Made by a program: the position numbers and the translations under genes | Notes under the pieces: model-generated | Told to the model about the DNA's origin: nothing | The model's database searches: none | The model's input: the letters and a program-made list of their open reading frames with translations, nothing else | NCBI GenBank assembly: GCA_947625715.1 | Contig: CANQPR010000062.1 | Span: 1 to 8,240 of the forward strand | DNA: 8,240 nt | Reading direction: 5' to 3' | DNA from: an uncultured Bacilli bacterium | GTDB taxonomy: Bacteria; Bacillota_I; Bacilli_A; RF39; UBA660 | Shown: positions 6,242-8,240 of the stretch, one piece after another | How positions within the stretch are numbered: position 1 is the first letter of the stretch | How the letters are laid out: each line of letters begins with the position of its first letter

Positions 6242-7009
6242 TTCTTATTTTTTTTATCTCACGAACTATATCAGCTAATTCTTTCATTGTTATATAACGA
6301 TTAGATAGAATATAGCACTCTTTTTTGTTATTTATACTACAAGACTTAATAATCGCTTGGGCTACATCTCTAACATCTACAAAATCATAGCCACCTTTTA
6401 CCATCACAAATAATTTTCGATTAGCAATAACATTAATTAAATGCGTTAAATGACTGTTTTTAAAATCATAAGGTCCTATTATTCCTGAGGGGTGAACAAC
6501 ACAAGCATTTAAATTTTTTTCTTTAACCATCTTTAAAACATATGTTACTGCTTCAGATTTTGTTTTTGCATATAAACCAACAACTTGATTTTTATCAAAA
6601 TCAGTAATCTCTTTTATTACTTCATGTCTCTTTTTTTCATTAATGGCATGAACACTACTAACATAGACCAACTTAGCTTTTATATCCAATACTTTATCAA
6701 CAATATTTTTAGTTTTATTAACATTAACTTCATATACATTTTTATCATTTTTAGATTTTATATATACAATAGCTGCACAATGTATAACATAAACTTCCTT
6801 ATTTTCTAAACCCACAAAAATTTCTTTTAAAGTATCCTTTTTTGTAACATCACCATAATAAATTTGACAATTTAAATTTGCTAATGAATTTATAGAATCA
6901 TTTGGTAATACTAAAGCTCTAATTTCTATTTGAGAGTCAGCATTTAATTTTCTAATAATATTGTTACCTAAAAAACATTTGCCCCAGTTATAATATATAC
7001 TTTTTTCAT
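6002..7009 (-). pseudogene. NAD-dependent epimerase/dehydratase (extended SDR) with two frameshifts
   Basis: With frames corrected this is a 335-aa extended short-chain dehydrogenase/reductase of the epimerase / dihydroflavonol-reductase-like type, normal length for the group. From the ATG at 7009 the frame reads MKKVYIITGAN and then hits TAG at 6970-6968. One base earlier in phase it continues FLGNNIIRKL, so the TGxxGxxG nucleotide-binding motif is split near 6970-6977 (probably a lost G: TGANGFLG expected). The middle is intact in one frame: GDVT, VIHCAAIV, VYVSS, and the catalytic YAKTK (Tyr codon at 6572). Near 6239-6243 an extra A in a run of five throws the frame off (FTNLGC then stop at 6218-6216), while the true C-terminus continues in another frame to 6002. 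The single longest open frame, 7028-6216 (270 aa), therefore has a spurious head and tail. The cause is either a recent pseudogene or consensus errors at homopolymers; substrate unknown. Confidence 0.85.
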
Positions 7010-7039
7010 GAAATCCATTGCCTTTCATTTATTATCTTA

Positions 7040-7048
7040 ATTATAACA
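7040..7048 (-). promoter_or_regulatory. Extended -10 promoter of the epimerase gene
   Basis: Minus strand TGTTATAAT (7048-7040) gives a perfect TATAAT with an upstream TG. The -35 region 17 bp upstream (TATTAA) is poor, as is common with extended -10 sites. Transcription would start near 7033. Weak AAAGG (7027-7023) lies before the epimerase ATGs at 7018 and 7009. An intact promoter suggests gene decay, if real, is recent. Confidence 0.6.
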
Positions 7049-7079
7049 TAGCCAAAATAAATTTAATACCCATAGTTTT

Positions 7080-8240
7080 TTAATCAACTGTGAAACGAAA
7101 AGGATTAGTAACAGAGCCATAGTCTTCACTTGCATCTTCTTCGATTTTAACATTGGAATTTAAGTACACTGTAGGGCGAATGGAACTAGCATCTGAAGCA
7201 GAGCCACCTAGTATTTGAATATGCATACCATTTGCGAAAATATTTTTATATGCCGAAGCAACTTTAGATTGTCCATCTACTGTGTAATTGCTACCCATAT
7301 GACATACAGGCGTAATTGTAAAATCTCGACTTGTAAAAGCTTGACCATTAAACCAACTTTCTCCACAATCAGTTCTAGTTGTTAAACTATCAAAACTATC
7401 TTTCATACAATTTAATCGTGATTCCCCTCCAATAGCAAAAAGAAAATCAGTTGGATACATTAAACCTATATAACCCAGCCACTCTGTTGTCCTTGGCTTT
7501 GAATCAATTCGTACATTATAAGATCTATCGCGACTTCCATATCCTGCACATAGGCCATCATTAAGACTGCGCTCTAAACTATACATTCTAGATGGAATAG
7601 ATGTAACCATAATAGCTCCGGTATTCCATTTCACTTTACTTATCATACTTTTTGCTTCTTCATTTAATCCAATACTTTCCCACTTTGGACATTCTGTTAG
7701 TTTTAATTCTTTGTCATTATAGCATATTCCTCCAGCTTCCTTTTTATAGTAATTTTCGTTTAATACTGTTTCGATGGCACAGGTACTCCATTCATTTATT
7801 CCATAGCCACTATTAGTTCCCAGGCTCGTACTATAATTATCGGTAGAATCCCAACTATATATTCCTATGCTATCTCTAATAATTTTCAAGTGACTTCCTA
7901 TACTACCATATTCATCTTCTATATTATTCATTACTCCTATAATTCTCCAGGATGGTCTTTTTTCACAATTATAGTTATATGATGAGGCATTTGTGCATTC
8001 TTCATATGAGTTATATTCTCTATAACTACTAGAACTACTACTATAATATCCCTTGTATGTATAGTCATTATTAAATTCAACATAATTATTTGGATTACTT
8101 CCTATGAATCGTAAATTATTGTCATCAGTTCCATATTCTCCTAAACTTTCTTTTCCATCATAGGCTAATTCACTCGGTTTTTCTTTTTGTAAATCTATTA
8201 AATATTCAACTGCACTTTTGCCAAAATATAGTTCACATTT
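7080..8240 (-). CDS. Secreted surface protein, 5' end outside window (386 aa visible)
   Basis: The frame is open from the right edge to TAA at 7082-7080. An internal Met at 7931 is not the start: family-like sequence continues 103 residues upstream. Visible landmarks are KCELYFGKSAVEYL (1-14), SELAYDG (23-29) and NLRFIGSNPNNYVEFNN (42-58). A Ser/Tyr/Asn-rich stretch follows (59-97), then WRIIGVMNN (98-106), LKIIRD.SIGIYSWDS, GINEW, GLMYPTDFLFA, RPTVYLNSNV and the end NPFRFTVD. I recognise this order from repeated secreted proteins in uncultured gut Firmicutes, often with an N-terminal membrane helix, and perhaps related to DUF6273; I cannot name a function. Many Cys (for example GGICYND and TECPKW) suggest disulfides and an extracytoplasmic location. 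The visible C-terminus has no LPxTG or membrane segment, so any anchor lies in the missing N-terminus. No hairpin terminator follows; the epimerase promoter begins about 30 bp downstream. Confidence 0.8.
   Translation of the reverse strand, partial: KCELYFGKSAVEYLIDLQKEKPSELAYDGKESLGEYGTDDNNLRFIGSNPNNYVEFNNDYTYKGYYSSSSSSYREYNSYEECTNASSYNYNCEKRPSWRIIGVMNNIEDEYGSIGSHLKIIRDSIGIYSWDSTDNYSTSLGTNSGYGINEWSTCAIETVLNENYYKKEAGGICYNDKELKLTECPKWESIGLNEEAKSMISKVKWNTGAIMVTSIPSRMYSLERSLNDGLCAGYGSRDRSYNVRIDSKPRTTEWLGYIGLMYPTDFLFAIGGESRLNCMKDSFDSLTTRTDCGESWFNGQAFTSRDFTITPVCHMGSNYTVDGQSKVASAYKNIFANGMHIQILGGSASDASSIRPTVYLNSNVKIEEDASEDYGSVTNPFRFTVD

Noticed and set aside
6585..6809. Plus-strand open frame of 74 codons inside the epimerase
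   Set aside because: It is antisense to conserved SDR sequence, is Ile/Phe/Asn-rich, and has no promoter or Shine-Dalgarno.
7080..7931. Treating the surface protein as a complete 283-aa gene starting at 7931
   Set aside because: The same frame stays open to the window edge and encodes family-like sequence for 103 more residues, so 7931 is an internal Met.
1..8240. Mobile element, CRISPR array, defence system or tRNA
   Set aside because: I found no spaced direct repeats, transposase or integrase motifs, terminal repeats or cloverleaf-like sequence; the gaps between genes are all under 90 bp.

Overview
The window is very AT-rich, and every gene I can support lies on the minus strand, so transcription runs from high to low coordinates. 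The housekeeping genes (PriA, elongation factor P, zinc-type L33), the Shine-Dalgarno sites and the sigma-A-like promoters indicate a low-GC Firmicutes-type bacterium. The secreted protein at the right edge resembles repeated surface proteins I know from uncultured gut Bacilli (RF39 / 'CAG' lineages). That placement is inference. Tryptophan is TGG throughout and no in-frame TGA occurs, so there is no sign of the Mycoplasma code.

Layout in transcription order. (1) 8240-7080: the C-terminal 386 residues of a secreted, Cys-containing surface protein whose start lies outside the window. (2) 7009-6002: an extended-SDR NAD-dependent epimerase broken by two opposite frameshifts, one in the nucleotide-binding glycine motif and one near the C-terminus. 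It has its own extended -10 promoter. (3) 5932-5180: rpmG (L33) and efp, a two-gene translation operon with a good promoter and a clear terminator. (4) 5081-4659: a small unknown protein behind a perfect TTGACA-17-TATAAT promoter. (5) 4583-2934: an NfeD-like membrane protein, a family 6 uracil-DNA-glycosylase-superfamily enzyme (hypoxanthine-DNA glycosylase type) and an unknown 232-aa protein. These overlap end to start and form an apparently coupled operon. (6) 2892-730: priA, the replication-restart helicase. (7) 690-25: a small exported protein of unknown function. Its promoter begins inside the end of priA, and a terminator follows it.

Functionally this is mostly core chromosome: translation (L33, EF-P), DNA repair and replication restart (HDG, PriA), and envelope proteins of unknown role. 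I see no tRNA, rRNA, CRISPR array, insertion sequence, phage gene or defence island, and no evidence for a new multi-gene system. The points most worth attention are the doubly frameshifted epimerase, the Ser/Tyr-rich insertion in the surface protein, and the strongly promoted unknown small gene.
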